DNA of 64,000 nt from Robiginitomaculum sp. (lineage in GTDB: Bacteria; Pseudomonadota; Alphaproteobacteria; Caulobacterales; Maricaulaceae). The notes under the pieces were generated by a model. It was given only the letters and a program-made list of their open reading frames with translations, was not told the origin of the DNA and searched no databases. Both the position numbers and the translations under genes were made by a program. Below, in pieces: positions 56,208 through 64,000 of the stretch. The DNA lies in the NCBI GenBank assembly GCA_021776565.1, contig JAJFFQ010000002.1, forward strand, positions 43,805-107,804, written 5' to 3'. Numbering within the stretch: the first letter of the stretch is position 1; each line of letters begins with the position of its first letter.

Positions 56208-56299
56208 AACGATCTCCCCTGCTCGGTGTGCAAAACGGATGTTGCACGCATTACGTTTTCGCAATACTGGGGCAAAATATGGGCTGAACTTTGGTTAAA

Positions 56300-57253
56300 T
56301 TATGCCGATCCGTCGTGTTCACGCTGTATTGACCAGGCACCGCCGGCCCCTTCAACCTGCTCAACAATACCCACAATCACGCCATGGCTGGCATCATCAT
56401 CGGGCGAGATCAACACACCGGATCGGGTGTGCTCTGCCCGCAGGCTGGAAACCCTGGCACCAACCAGTGCCAGATCGGTAAGCTGCTGATTTATATACAC
56501 CTGGTCGCGATCTGTGATTTGAACCAGGATGAGCGGATCCGGGTTCAGGATTACTGTGTCGTCGGTACGTGGCGGCGGAACCAGGTTTATGGTTTTTTCC
56601 TGCACAAAAACCGACGTGACAATGAAGAAGATCAACATAATGAAAACAATGTCGAGCATGGGCGTCATATCAACCTCGGTGTTGTCATTGCCCATTTTTC
56701 TGCCCATTTTGCGGCTGTCCGCACTGCCCGGTTCCAGTGATGTTTTCAGTCTGGCTACGACTTTGCGTGACCGACGTTCCAGCCGCCGGGCAACAATAAG
56801 TCCGGAAATTGCCGCAACCATTCCCGCCATAGTGGTCACCGTGGCATTGGAAACACCCGCCGACATGGCCCGCACATCAGATGCACCCGTTGAAGCCATA
56901 ACATCAAAAACGGTTATCATGCCGGTGACCGTGCCCAACAGCCCGAGCAAGGGCGATATGGCAACAAGGGTAAGAATGAGCGCGATATTGTGCTCGGCAT
57001 TTTGCTGTAATCTTGAAATCAGCAGCGCCCGGTTTTTCTGTGCATACCAGGATTTATGCTCAGCTCGTCTATGCCAGATAGCTTGCGCCCTTTTGGCCTC
57101 TTTTGGTTCGGCAAAGCTAAAATAGGCCAAACGTTCGACAATCAACGCCCACATCAAAAATGTTGTGACCATAATAAGCGACAAAACCGGGCCACCGATC
57201 TCAAGAAAGCCTTGCAAACTTTCAACCGCCCGTAATATATCCCAAGACCCCAA
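56300..57253 (-). CDS. ExbB-ExbD fusion protein
   Basis: A 317-residue single frame that joins a whole ExbB/TolQ proton-channel subunit (about 1-175: first helix LSLIMVTTFLMWALIVERL, then the conserved SPLLGLLGTVTGMITVFDVM and AGMVAAISGLIVARRLERR) to a whole ExbD (about 188-317: EVDMTPMLDIVFIMLIFFIVTSVF with the channel aspartate, then the periplasmic domain). The junction (about 170-190) is basic and cytoplasmic, so the topology of both parts is kept. Each half is very similar to the adjacent exbB and exbD1 products, which suggests duplication followed by fusion. Internal ATGs lie near the ExbD start, but no strong ribosome binding site precedes them. Confidence 0.9.
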   Translation of the reverse strand: MGSWDILRAVESLQGFLEIGGPVLSLIMVTTFLMWALIVERLAYFSFAEPKEAKRAQAIWHRRAEHKSWYAQKNRALLISRLQQNAEHNIALILTLVAISPLLGLLGTVTGMITVFDVMASTGASDVRAMSAGVSNATVTTMAGMVAAISGLIVARRLERRSRKVVARLKTSLEPGSADSRKMGRKMGNDNTEVDMTPMLDIVFIMLIFFIVTSVFVQEKTINLVPPPRTDDTVILNPDPLILVQITDRDQVYINQQLTDLALVGARVSSLRAEHTRSGVLISPDDDASHGVIVGIVEQVEGAGGAWSIQREHDGSA

Positions 57254-57382
57254 ACGACGCCCCTCCCATTTTCACCACGCTCTATGCGGTGTTTGGTCAG
57301 GAGAGTTTACTGTAATTGAGCACGCACAGGGAAAGCTGCGACTATAGGTCGCCCGTCTGGTCTCATGTGCTTGCTATATATA

Positions 57383-57418
57383 AAAACCGACCTCGTCTGA
57401 AAAGATGAGGTCGGTTTT
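57383..57418 (-). terminator. Terminator between exbD2 and the fusion gene
   Basis: AAAACCGACCTCGTCT pairs with AGATGAGGTCGGTTTT (one wobble) around a GAAA loop. On the minus strand it lies 28 bases after the exbD2 stop and splits the cluster in two. The A/T-rich arms make it usable on both strands. Confidence 0.75.
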
Positions 57419-57446
57419 CAAACCAGGAACAGAAACAGAAATAAAA

Positions 57447-57845
57447 TTACTGGTCGATAGAAACTTTCACAGGAATACCAATAGAGAGAAATATATCCTG
57501 AACATCCAGAACTGTGCCGATTTTTGCCAGTTGATCCCCCTGGATTACGCCTTCGGCCTTGGGGTTCTCGGCCTTCATTTTTTCAAGAACCGTGCTGACA
57601 CCAGCCAGGGGAACAATCTTCTTGTTGATCCATATCTGGTTATCATTGGCCACGGCCACCATGATGGATGGTTTTTCGGCATTCAGATCCTGTGTCCACA
57701 ATGGTTTGTTAATATCAACACCTGGTTCTTTAACAAAAACGGCGGTGACGATAAAGAAAATCAACAAAATGAAAACAACGTCCAACATGGGCGTCATGTC
57801 CATTTCTACATCTTCTGCCTTGCTTGCCTGGCGTGATCTTGCCAT
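57447..57845 (-). CDS. exbD: ExbD-type biopolymer transport protein (exbD2)
   Basis: A 132-residue ExbD with a short cytoplasmic N-terminus (ARSRQASKAEDVEMDMTPMLDVVF), one membrane helix with the conserved aspartate (LDVVFILLIFFIVTAVF) and a small periplasmic domain. It is more diverged from exbD1 and from the ExbD part of the fusion than those two are from each other. Paired, unlike ExbDs are usual in TtpC-type clusters. The ATG at 57845 follows GGAGTAAAGTG. A terminator follows. Confidence 0.92.
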   Translation of the reverse strand: MARSRQASKAEDVEMDMTPMLDVVFILLIFFIVTAVFVKEPGVDINKPLWTQDLNAEKPSIMVAVANDNQIWINKKIVPLAGVSTVLEKMKAENPKAEGVIQGDQLAKIGTVLDVQDIFLSIGIPVKVSIDQ

Positions 57846-57890
57846 CACTTTACTCCGCTTGTTATCTTGACCGGGTGCATCAAAAACAGG

Positions 57891-58301
57891 TTATGAACCA
57901 CCAGCCGCCCGTTGTATCATCGTTGGTGCGCCGGTATTCCTGGCCGCCTCAAACACGGTAATAATAACACCGTGACTGGCCTCGTCATCTGGCACAATCA
58001 GGATCGCACTATCACCCTTGTCAGCCCGGAACCGTTCAATCGCAGGGCCAACCCGGCGCAGATCCGTCAGTTGATCGTTGACGAAAATGACATCCCGGTC
58101 ATTGACCTGAATCAGGATCACAGGATTGGATTTTTCCGGCTCATTATCCGACGGCGGCGGCGGCACCAGAGAAATTGACCGTTCCTGAACAAAAACGGCG
58201 GTAACAATAAAGAAAATCAGCAGGATAAAAACAATGTCCAGCATCGGTGTCATATCGACATCGACTTCTTCCTGCTCACGACGGCGTCCACCTCTACGCA
58301 T
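57891..58301 (-). CDS. exbD: ExbD-type biopolymer transport protein (exbD1)
   Basis: A 136-residue ExbD: a basic cytoplasmic N-terminus (RRGGRRREQEEVDVDMTPML), a membrane helix with the channel aspartate (LDIVFILLIFFIVTAVF) and a periplasmic domain with DDEASHGVII. The block VQER/KxIxLVPPP and the DDxASHGVI segment are shared with the ExbD half of the fusion protein, its closest relative here. It lies 9 bp after exbB, which is the arrangement the fusion gene has lost by removing the stop. Confidence 0.93.
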   Translation of the reverse strand: MRRGGRRREQEEVDVDMTPMLDIVFILLIFFIVTAVFVQERSISLVPPPPSDNEPEKSNPVILIQVNDRDVIFVNDQLTDLRRVGPAIERFRADKGDSAILIVPDDEASHGVIITVFEAARNTGAPTMIQRAAGGS

Positions 58302-58310
58302 AGTGACGAC

Positions 58311-58844
58311 CTACCCTAGTTCCATGGCATCAGCGACGGATTGTGTGGCCCGTAAGCCCCGCCGCTCAAGCCGGTTAGTGAAAATCAGCCCCGAAAGTGC
58401 CGCAACCATGCCCGCCATTGTCGGAATGGTGGCCTTGGACACACCGGCCGACATGGCCCGCACATTGGATGATCCGGTCGCCGCCATAACGTCGAATACC
58501 TCAATCATGCCCGTCACCGTACCAAGCAGACCAAGAAGCGGTGCAATAGCAACCAGGGTCTTGATAAACTTGATGTTCTGTTCGGTTTTCTGACGCACTT
58601 CGGAAATCAGCTTGTCCCGAATTGCGTGGGCATACCAGGACTTGTGGTCATCCCGCGACGCCCATTTGTTGACCGCCTTTTTGACGATACTCCGATGGGC
58701 AAACTGATAGTAAGCCATCCGTTCCAGGATAAAAGCCCACATAAAAAATGTGGCGACCATAATCAGCAGGAGAACATTCCCACCCATCTCCAGAAACTGC
58801 TGGAGATTGCTTAAGGCCGTCATTGGGTTGAGCCAAATGGGCAT
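58311..58844 (-). CDS. exbB: ExbB-type proton channel subunit
   Basis: A 177-residue ExbB/TolQ-family protein with three membrane helices (about 20-40, 95-115, 130-155) and the conserved APLLGLLGTVTGMIEVFDVM and AGMVAALSGLIFTNRLERR blocks that line the proton path. The ribosome binding site AAGGAGGGCACC before the ATG is the strongest in the cluster, in keeping with the excess of ExbB over ExbD in the complex. It is closely similar to the N-terminal half of the fusion protein. Confidence 0.93.
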   Translation of the reverse strand: MPIWLNPMTALSNLQQFLEMGGNVLLLIMVATFFMWAFILERMAYYQFAHRSIVKKAVNKWASRDDHKSWYAHAIRDKLISEVRQKTEQNIKFIKTLVAIAPLLGLLGTVTGMIEVFDVMAATGSSNVRAMSAGVSKATIPTMAGMVAALSGLIFTNRLERRGLRATQSVADAMELG

Positions 58845-58875
58845 GGTGCCCTCCTTGCTTGCCTAAGGCCTAAGA

Positions 58876-60255
58876 CTATTTACTGCTGGTACGGGCTTCG
58901 GCATTCGCCGCAACCAGACCGGCGGCCTGCTCTTCCAGCACTTGCTGCAAAGAACGGCTCGCAGAGGAGCAGAAGCTGTGCAACAGCAGCAGAGGAATAG
59001 CCGACAGAAGGCCCAGAACCGTAGTCACCAGAGCGAAAGAGATACCATCAGCCATAAGCTGTGGATCGCCAGCACCAAACAGGGTAATCGCCTGGAAGGT
59101 CTGGATCATCCCGATAACCGTACCCAGAAGTCCCATTAGTGGTGAGACAGCGGCCAGCACCTTGATAAGGCTCAGACCAAAGTCCAGCTTGCCGCTTTCT
59201 TTGAGGATTGCATCATCAAGTTTAAGTTCGATGGTTTCAATATCCTTGTCCTTGGCACTTTCATAGGCAGCCATGATGCGGCCCAAAGGATTACCCTTGC
59301 CAGGTTTCGAGCGGCGCATTTGTGCCCGAACAGCCATTGAGGTGGTGAACAGGGCGAACAGGCGCCAGATACCAATGAATACACCAATGGCAGCCATAAT
59401 ACTCACCGCATAGCCGATATTCCCACCAGCGTGGTAACGTTCAGCCAGGGTTGGCGTACGCACAACAAGGCCCAAAAGCACGCCGCGTGTGGGGTCAACA
59501 GGGCCTTTGACAACCTTGTCCGGGCTGCCATTGCTGACATTACGGGCAAGACCGCGCAAACGACCAGAAGGCTGACGTGACAGCAAACCAAGCTCACCGT
59601 CTTCAACTTTCAAAAAGCTGGCGTCTTTGGCCACCCATGAAGTAAACGGGCCAACACGGGTAATATCTACCGGCGCCCCATCATCCACATCAGCAATGGA
59701 GCCGGAATAGGTAATAATCTGTCCCTGGGCTGCTGCTTCCTGCAATATGGTTTTGTAGATATTTTCAAGCTCATAGACTTCCGGCAGCTTGGAACTGTTG
59801 GCAACTTCGCCAAGTTCTTCACCACGCCCCGGGAACTGACCGGAGATAAAGGAAATATCAACAACGGCCTTGATTTCACCAGCAGCCTGACGGGCGGCAC
59901 CAAACAACTCACCGAAAGAGCCTTGCGCAACGCGCAACTCTTCATCCAGTTTCAAAACCAGCGCCTTGTTGGCATCCAGCTTGTTGTTATTGGAGGATTC
60001 CTGCCCCCGAAGTGCTCTCAATTGTGACTTGGCCGTATTCAGCAAACGTTGCTGCTGGGCCTTTTTTTGTGTGAATTCCTGCACACGTCGCTGTGCTTCG
60101 GCATTGGCTTCGCGACTGTCGCGACCAACGCGGGCAATCAACTCGTCAATGGACTGAACCGGCGTTGCCTGTGCAAAGGCTGGCCCGGCAGGAACGATCA
60201 GGGTAGCGGCGCTTAACGCAGCGGCACCCAGAAGCGATTTCATATTATATATCAT
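58876..60255 (-). CDS. TtpC-like MotA/TolQ/ExbB protein with periplasmic extension
   Basis: A 459-residue protein with a signal-like N-terminus (SLLGAAALSAATL... ending AFAQ), a long periplasmic helical region (about 30-260, coiled-coil-like near 45-115) and a C-terminal MotA/TolQ/ExbB channel domain (SLIKVLAAVSPLMGLLGTVIGMIQTF and LVTTVLGLLSAIPLLLL). This is the plan of TtpC, the fourth component of Vibrio TonB2 systems, which is needed for energy transfer. Of the possible starts I take the ATG at 60255, whose upstream sequence has GAGGCGAG. The gene begins 20 bp after the DUF3450 gene and is the second of the cluster. Confidence 0.88.
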   Translation of the reverse strand: MIYNMKSLLGAAALSAATLIVPAGPAFAQATPVQSIDELIARVGRDSREANAEAQRRVQEFTQKKAQQQRLLNTAKSQLRALRGQESSNNNKLDANKALVLKLDEELRVAQGSFGELFGAARQAAGEIKAVVDISFISGQFPGRGEELGEVANSSKLPEVYELENIYKTILQEAAAQGQIITYSGSIADVDDGAPVDITRVGPFTSWVAKDASFLKVEDGELGLLSRQPSGRLRGLARNVSNGSPDKVVKGPVDPTRGVLLGLVVRTPTLAERYHAGGNIGYAVSIMAAIGVFIGIWRLFALFTTSMAVRAQMRRSKPGKGNPLGRIMAAYESAKDKDIETIELKLDDAILKESGKLDFGLSLIKVLAAVSPLMGLLGTVIGMIQTFQAITLFGAGDPQLMADGISFALVTTVLGLLSAIPLLLLHSFCSSASRSLQQVLEEQAAGLVAANAEARTSSK

Positions 60256-60275
60256 AGCTTTTCTCGCCTCTTTCA

Positions 60276-61046
60276 CTATTGTGCTTTCGTTGCGCCAGGC
60301 AACGGTGCGGGGAAGACTTCAGGGGTTTTTTGCTCTAGTGCAATACGGATTGCAGACTGAACATCCAGCTTGTAGCTGTCTGGCAGATCATCATACGCGC
60401 CAGTTGTCTTGTTAAAAATATGAACTTTCTGGTTGCTGTCCGTGTAGAGCAGAGCGACCCGGCCAATGCGCAGAAACTCGACCTTGCGAGGTTCGCCGCT
60501 AATCAGCACATTTTCAGTATATGACGTTGTCTGGTTGCCGTAGGAAAGCTCGATCTGATACGCATTCATGATTTGCCGATAAAGTTCAGCAGGAGACTGA
60601 TTGGGATCACCGGCCAGTTCCTTAAGCTTGGTAATGCGTCCGTCGCGCTCTTCCATCTGGAAGGGCATATCCGAAGCAACGAAAGCTTCCAGTGCGCCAA
60701 TCATGCGTAGCATCATCGGCAGCAGTTGAGCCTGGATATCACCCACGCGATCAATCTGTCCGCGTATCGAATCGATTTCATTTTCCTGGGATTTCAGAAA
60801 AATCTTTTGCTGATCGACATTCAGAGCCACAGTATCTTTTTCCTGCAATGCGGCGCGAAACTCGCGCACAACATCGCCAACCTGATCGTCAATACGGTCA
60901 ATACGCGCTTGCGCTGTTGCACCGGCAGACGTTGAACGCTCTGCTGTATTTATCGCAGAAGAAAGCTGCGCCTGTGCCGCGCCACCAAATGCGGCAACTG
61001 CAAGCGCCGCAACACTAATGCGCGTCATTAATTTGAACTTCGTCAT
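60276..61046 (-). CDS. DUF3450 family exported coiled-coil protein
   Basis: A 256-residue protein with a signal peptide (about 1-27, ending AQAQ), a long coiled-coil (about 35-115, with RIDRIDDQVGDVVREFRAALQEKD) and a C-terminal domain containing PSDSYKLDV-like and RIGRVALLYTD segments. DUF3450 proteins are regularly the first gene of TtpC-type TonB clusters, as here. Their molecular role is not established. The ATG at 61046 follows GGAGCATGGC; the longer frame in the track is not needed. A leader region with several hairpins lies 150-260 bp upstream. Confidence 0.88.
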   Translation of the reverse strand: MTKFKLMTRISVAALAVAAFGGAAQAQLSSAINTAERSTSAGATAQARIDRIDDQVGDVVREFRAALQEKDTVALNVDQQKIFLKSQENEIDSIRGQIDRVGDIQAQLLPMMLRMIGALEAFVASDMPFQMEERDGRITKLKELAGDPNQSPAELYRQIMNAYQIELSYGNQTTSYTENVLISGEPRKVEFLRIGRVALLYTDSNQKVHIFNKTTGAYDDLPDSYKLDVQSAIRIALEQKTPEVFPAPLPGATKAQ

Positions 61047-61421
61047 GCCATGCTCCAAAAAAGAACCCCACGCGACCAGACGAAAAGGCCACGCCACAAA
61101 TTCTAAAAAAGGTTTGACAGAAATCTGCCTACCACCCTGCAAATGATGCAAAGCTGCATCCCGCCACCAACAGCGGTCAAGTTGGAAGAGATTCTAGTTG
61201 CGCGTGCAACTGCTTCCCCTTCTGGCCGCAGCGGTTAATCCGCTGTCTTCTGAACTGCGGCGGTTGACTCGCCGTCACTCAGTGCCCGGTGACGAACCTC
61301 GTCACATGCACCCCTTGGCAGAACGCTAACACTGATCTGCGCCAGCAATCAATACACTGAATGAAAGAAATCCACATGACAGGCAATCAAAATGTAAAAA
61401 CTCGCTCATAACGGGAAAAAA
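61047..61421. other. Leader region of the TonB cluster
   Basis: The spacer between tRNA-Gln and the DUF3450 gene contains no gene that I can support. Four short hairpins lie within 61196-61305 and are listed separately. The T-run at 61415-61421 (minus strand) directly after the tRNA 3' end may end the tRNA transcript. Confidence 0.5.
61196..61305. repeat. Run of four short hairpins upstream of the DUF3450 gene
   Basis: AGTTGC-GCGT-GCAACT (61196-61211), CAGCGG-TTAAT-CCGCTG (61229-61245), CGGCG-GTTGACT-CGCCG (61258-61274) and GTGACGA-ACC-TCGTCAC (61289-61305) follow one another within 110 bases. They would lie in the 5' untranslated region of the TonB operon if the promoter is further upstream. 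Confidence 0.6.
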
Positions 61422-61496
<75 letters not shown>

Positions 61497-61667
61497 TCAT
61501 TTTGCTCCGGGATAGCCCGGCGGAGGCAGGTCATACCGCCCCGCAACGGCAATGGCAACGCCCCCGTATGCGCTCTCCTCTGCACTCTGTTGTTTAGCTT
61601 AGGTCAGATCAAAGACAAGGTTATGCAGACAGGCTATATATAATGTGTCTCTGCAAACCTTTATTGT

Positions 61668-62849
61668 TCAAAGCGCATTGCCCGCAGCAATACCACTGGC
61701 CCAGGCCCATTGAAAATTATGGCCACCCAAATGCCCGGTGACATCGACCACCTCACCAATAAAATAAAGTCCGGGTATATGTACTGCCTGCATTGTTTTT
61801 GAGGAAAGGTTGTTAGTATTAACGCCGCCCCGGGTAACTTCGGCCGTGCGAAATCCTTCGCACCCGGCCGGTTTTACTGTCCAGGCATTCACCTGTTCAG
61901 CAAAAGTCTGTAGAGCCATATCACTCATATCTGCTAACCGTATTGCGGTATTTCCTCCGGCAATAAACTGGGCCAGTCTTTGGGGCATAAAGCCCGACAA
62001 AAACCCCGCCGGGCTTTGCCTGGGATTTTCCTTACGCGCTGTCTTCACGGTTATCAGTATATCCGTTCCCGGCACCAGATTGATGGTGATGCTGTCCCCT
62101 TGTGACCAATATGAAGAAATTTGCAAAATGGACGGGCCGGACAAACCCCGATGGGTGAACAGCAGGGCTTCGGCAAATACTGTTTTATTGCAACTGACCC
62201 GGGCTTGCACGCTAACCCCGGCCAGTTTTTGCATTTCCACTTTAAGGGTATCGGCAAAGGTAAGCGGCACCAGAGCCGCATGCGGGGTGATAATATTCAG
62301 GCCAAAATGTTCTGCGATTCGGTAACCATAACTGCTGGCTCCCATCTTGGGGATCGACGGGCCACCACAGGCCACGACCAGCGCCCCGGCGGTAAAGCGT
62401 CCTTTTGATGTAGCGACAACAAAATCCTCGCCGCTTTTTTCAATCTCATGAATATCCGTCTCAAGGCGAATCACATTGCCCCCCTTTTCACACTCATCCA
62501 GCAGCATCTGGATCACTTGTCCGGCACGACCATCGCAGAACAATTGCCCTTTGGTTTTTTCATGCCAGGCAATGCCGTAAGCCTCCACCAGATCAATAAA
62601 ATCTTGCGGCGAAAACCCGGCCAGTGCTGATTTACAAAAATGCGGGTTTTGGGAAATAAAGTTCTCAGGCCCGCAATGCACATTGGTGAAATTACAACGC
62701 CCGCCACCGGAAATACGAATTTTCTCACCGGCGGCCCTGGCATGGTCAAGAATAAGAACGCGGTGCCCGCGCTGCCCGGCCCGTGCGCCGCACATCATCC
62801 CGGCAGCCCCGGCGCCCACTATTATTACGTCATATATATGCTGGCTCAT
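61668..62849 (-). CDS. HI0933/YhiN-family flavoprotein
   Basis: A 393-residue FAD-dependent oxidoreductase-like protein. The N-terminal dinucleotide fold is clear (VIIVGAGAAGMMCGARAGQRG), followed by the family block GEKIRISGGGRCNFTN, and the C-terminal GLYFIGEVVDVTGHLGGHNFQWAWASG completes the FAD site. The family is widespread, but its reaction is not established. The start at 62849 (MSQHIYDV) fits the family N-terminus; the longer track frame is not supported. tRNA genes flank it on both sides. Confidence 0.9.
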   Translation of the reverse strand: MSQHIYDVIIVGAGAAGMMCGARAGQRGHRVLILDHARAAGEKIRISGGGRCNFTNVHCGPENFISQNPHFCKSALAGFSPQDFIDLVEAYGIAWHEKTKGQLFCDGRAGQVIQMLLDECEKGGNVIRLETDIHEIEKSGEDFVVATSKGRFTAGALVVACGGPSIPKMGASSYGYRIAEHFGLNIITPHAALVPLTFADTLKVEMQKLAGVSVQARVSCNKTVFAEALLFTHRGLSGPSILQISSYWSQGDSITINLVPGTDILITVKTARKENPRQSPAGFLSGFMPQRLAQFIAGGNTAIRLADMSDMALQTFAEQVNAWTVKPAGCEGFRTAEVTRGGVNTNNLSSKTMQAVHIPGLYFIGEVVDVTGHLGGHNFQWAWASGIAAGNAL

Positions 62850-62931
62850 CTGGCTGGCATACAATGTGCAGCGACAAAATGAAAAGCCTGCTTGCAACAA
62901 AGCCAGGCAGCAGATAAAGCTGCTGCCTTGT

Positions 62932-63009
62932 CGGAGTATAGCTCAGCCTGGTTAGAGTACCGTCTTCGGAAGGCGGGGGTCGCAAGTTCAAATCTTGCTA
63001 CTCCGACCA
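62932..63009 (+). tRNA. tRNA-Pro (anticodon CGG)
   Basis: CGGAGTA pairs with TACTCCG as the acceptor stem. The anticodon stem CCGTC/GGCGG closes a TTCGGAA loop with anticodon CGG, which reads CCG. The T arm is GCAAG-TTCAAAT-CTTGC, and CCA is encoded. The sequence downstream is visibly more AT-rich. Confidence 0.95.
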
Positions 63010-63098
63010 TTTTTGCAATACGTTAGCATGATTGGTAAATGTAGGATTGGGCTTTGTGACGTGATATATCAGCTTAAATGCTTGACATTAGGTCGTAT

Positions 63099-63800
63099 TC
63101 AGATCGGAATTTTTTCATTTTTTGCGTTTTTCCATCGACTTTTATCCAAGTTGGCTGTTTTAGTTTCGTTTCCAGCCTCCGCCCACCTTATGGCAAGCCA
63201 CGCCGCTTCGGTAAATATATCAGGGTTCATCGCCACTTCGCGCAACTTTTTGATCGCCTTTTCCGAACATGTTACGTTTCGTACAAATGCGCCACGTGAC
63301 ATTTTTTTCAACGTAGCCTCCTGATAACATCCGGTACGAATACCGACGGCTGTCATTTCCAAGGTGTTTAGATACCGCACTATCATCCGGTATGCATTTT
63401 CAACGGTGATCTCATCAAACAGTATCTCTTGGTGCTTATTGTCGAACTGCTGCGTAAATATTTTTAGAAATTCATCTGCACCGCCATTGTCTCTGATACG
63501 CCCAAACATAGCCCTAGCTTCTAGGGTTTCTTTGTCTGTTTCAATTTTTACAATAAATTCGTGCGAGGCCATCAAACGCTGGCCTGCAGTTATTTTTTGA
63601 TTGCTATCAATCGCCGCTTTCAACTGCGCAGCAACCAATTCATTATTTTTTATCGCTTCAATGAGTTGTTTTTGCGATAAAAGTACACTTAACGCTGTAA
63701 AAAATGCCGCAAAAGCAGTTAGACCCATGGTAATAATAACAACCCATAACTGAGCATTTGTAATCATACCGTTTGCTGCGTCTACAGTACCAATGTTCAT
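63099..63800 (-). CDS. DUF4760-like membrane-anchored protein
   Basis: A 233-residue protein with one N-terminal membrane helix (about residues 18-42), a helical stretch (LLSQKQLIEAIKNNELVAAQLKAAID), and a soluble domain whose blocks YLNTLEMTAVGIRTGCYQE and RGAFVRNV match the DUF4760 pattern. Function is unknown; such genes occur often in accessory regions. The region is AT-rich compared with the rest of the window. I start at the ATG at 63800 (GGAG lies 12 bases before it); an upstream GTG (63818) is the track start. It lies between tRNA-Pro and an IS630-type remnant. Confidence 0.7.
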   Translation of the reverse strand: MNIGTVDAANGMITNAQLWVVIITMGLTAFAAFFTALSVLLSQKQLIEAIKNNELVAAQLKAAIDSNQKITAGQRLMASHEFIVKIETDKETLEARAMFGRIRDNGGADEFLKIFTQQFDNKHQEILFDEITVENAYRMIVRYLNTLEMTAVGIRTGCYQEATLKKMSRGAFVRNVTCSEKAIKKLREVAMNPDIFTEAAWLAIRWAEAGNETKTANLDKSRWKNAKNEKIPI

Positions 63801-63821
63801 AATTTTCACAATCTCCACAAC

Positions 63822-63856
63822 AACAAAGCCCCGGTACTCAGTACCGAGGCTTTGTT
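63822..63856. terminator. Near-perfect inverted repeat, possible bidirectional terminator
   Basis: AACAAAGCC(C)CGGTAC pairs with GTACCG(A)GGCTTTGTT over 15 of 16 positions around a 3-base loop. T-rich ends on both strands suit a terminator. It lies between the DUF4760 start and the transposase fragment. Confidence 0.55.
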
Positions 63857-63876
63857 AACACTAGAGCATTTCCGGT

Positions 63877-64000
63877 TTAGTTTGATCCATATCCGCTTGC
63901 GGCAAAGAAGTTTGCACATTCCTGTTTTGAGAACAGTTCAAGGACTTTTCCGGCACTCTTCCAAACGGCATCCACAGTTCTGGGGGCCAGTCGTTTCATG
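63877..64000 (-). CDS. C-terminal end of an IS630-type transposase (cut by the window edge)
   Basis: On the minus strand, a frame enters from the window edge and ends at TAA (63877-63879). The 40 visible residues, including RTVDAVWKSAGKVLELF and ECANFFAASGYGSN, match the C-terminal tail of IS630-family transposases. This family inserts at TA, and a TA at 63862-63863 just beyond the stop, followed by GAGCATTTCC, is a possible element end. Whether the element is complete cannot be seen. It suggests mobile DNA beyond tRNA-Pro. Confidence 0.65.
   Translation of the reverse strand, partial: MKRLAPRTVDAVWKSAGKVLELFSKQECANFFAASGYGSN

Overview
The window is a stretch of alphaproteobacterial chromosome. 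The evidence is a fliQ-fliR-flhB-cckA block, a cckA-recA-alaS-icd neighbourhood, a LexA box of the GTTC-N7-GTTC type in front of recA, a TTAA-N7-TTAA CtrA-type box in front of ftsZ, FtsZ with the [10 protein letters not shown] tail, and a complete mraZ-to-lpxC dcw cluster. The flagellar/cckA order and the CtrA box recall Caulobacterales and relatives, but I cannot name a genus. G+C looks moderate (not computed).

Layout. 1-6432: tail of an unknown gene, two thioredoxin-like genes, purB, a lipoprotein with beta-rich repeats and a peptidoglycan-binding domain, trmJ and icd. 6435-8298: a split Aer-like PAS plus chemotaxis-receptor pair. 8412-17346: alaS, recA, cckA, flhB, a small unknown ORF, fliR and fliQ, all on the minus strand. 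17476-19347: a divergent DUF885 lipoprotein followed by a hairpin-rich spacer. 19628-38949: lpxC, ftsZ, ftsA, ftsQ, ddl, murB, murC, murG, ftsW, murD, mraY, murF, murE, ftsI, ftsL, rsmH and mraZ, all on the minus strand and mostly with 1-4 bp overlaps, so mraZ is the promoter-proximal gene. MraZ-type boxes lie upstream of it.

38950-53094: a spacer with a possible MITE, a small membrane protein, a hydantoinase/5-oxoprolinase fusion, a DjlA-like J protein, ampD, rnpB with its promoter inside the end of ampD, a YdeI-like protein, polA, then an XRE regulator, two paralogous membrane proteins, an esterase and a VOC protein.

53200-61046: a TonB energisation cluster on the minus strand (DUF3450, TtpC-like MotA/TolQ/ExbB, ExbB, two ExbDs, terminator, ExbB-ExbD fusion, two TonBs, TPR protein). 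The natural ExbB-ExbD fusion, apparently made by duplication of the neighbouring exbB-exbD pair, is the most unusual feature here. 61422-64000: tRNA-Gln, a flavoprotein, tRNA-Pro, a DUF4760 protein and the end of an IS630-type transposase, with the last kilobase looking accessory.

Together the genes cover envelope building (lipid A, peptidoglycan, division), its control by the CckA-CtrA pathway, DNA repair, flagellar export and outer-membrane transport. Several families of small palindromic repeats sit in the spacers.
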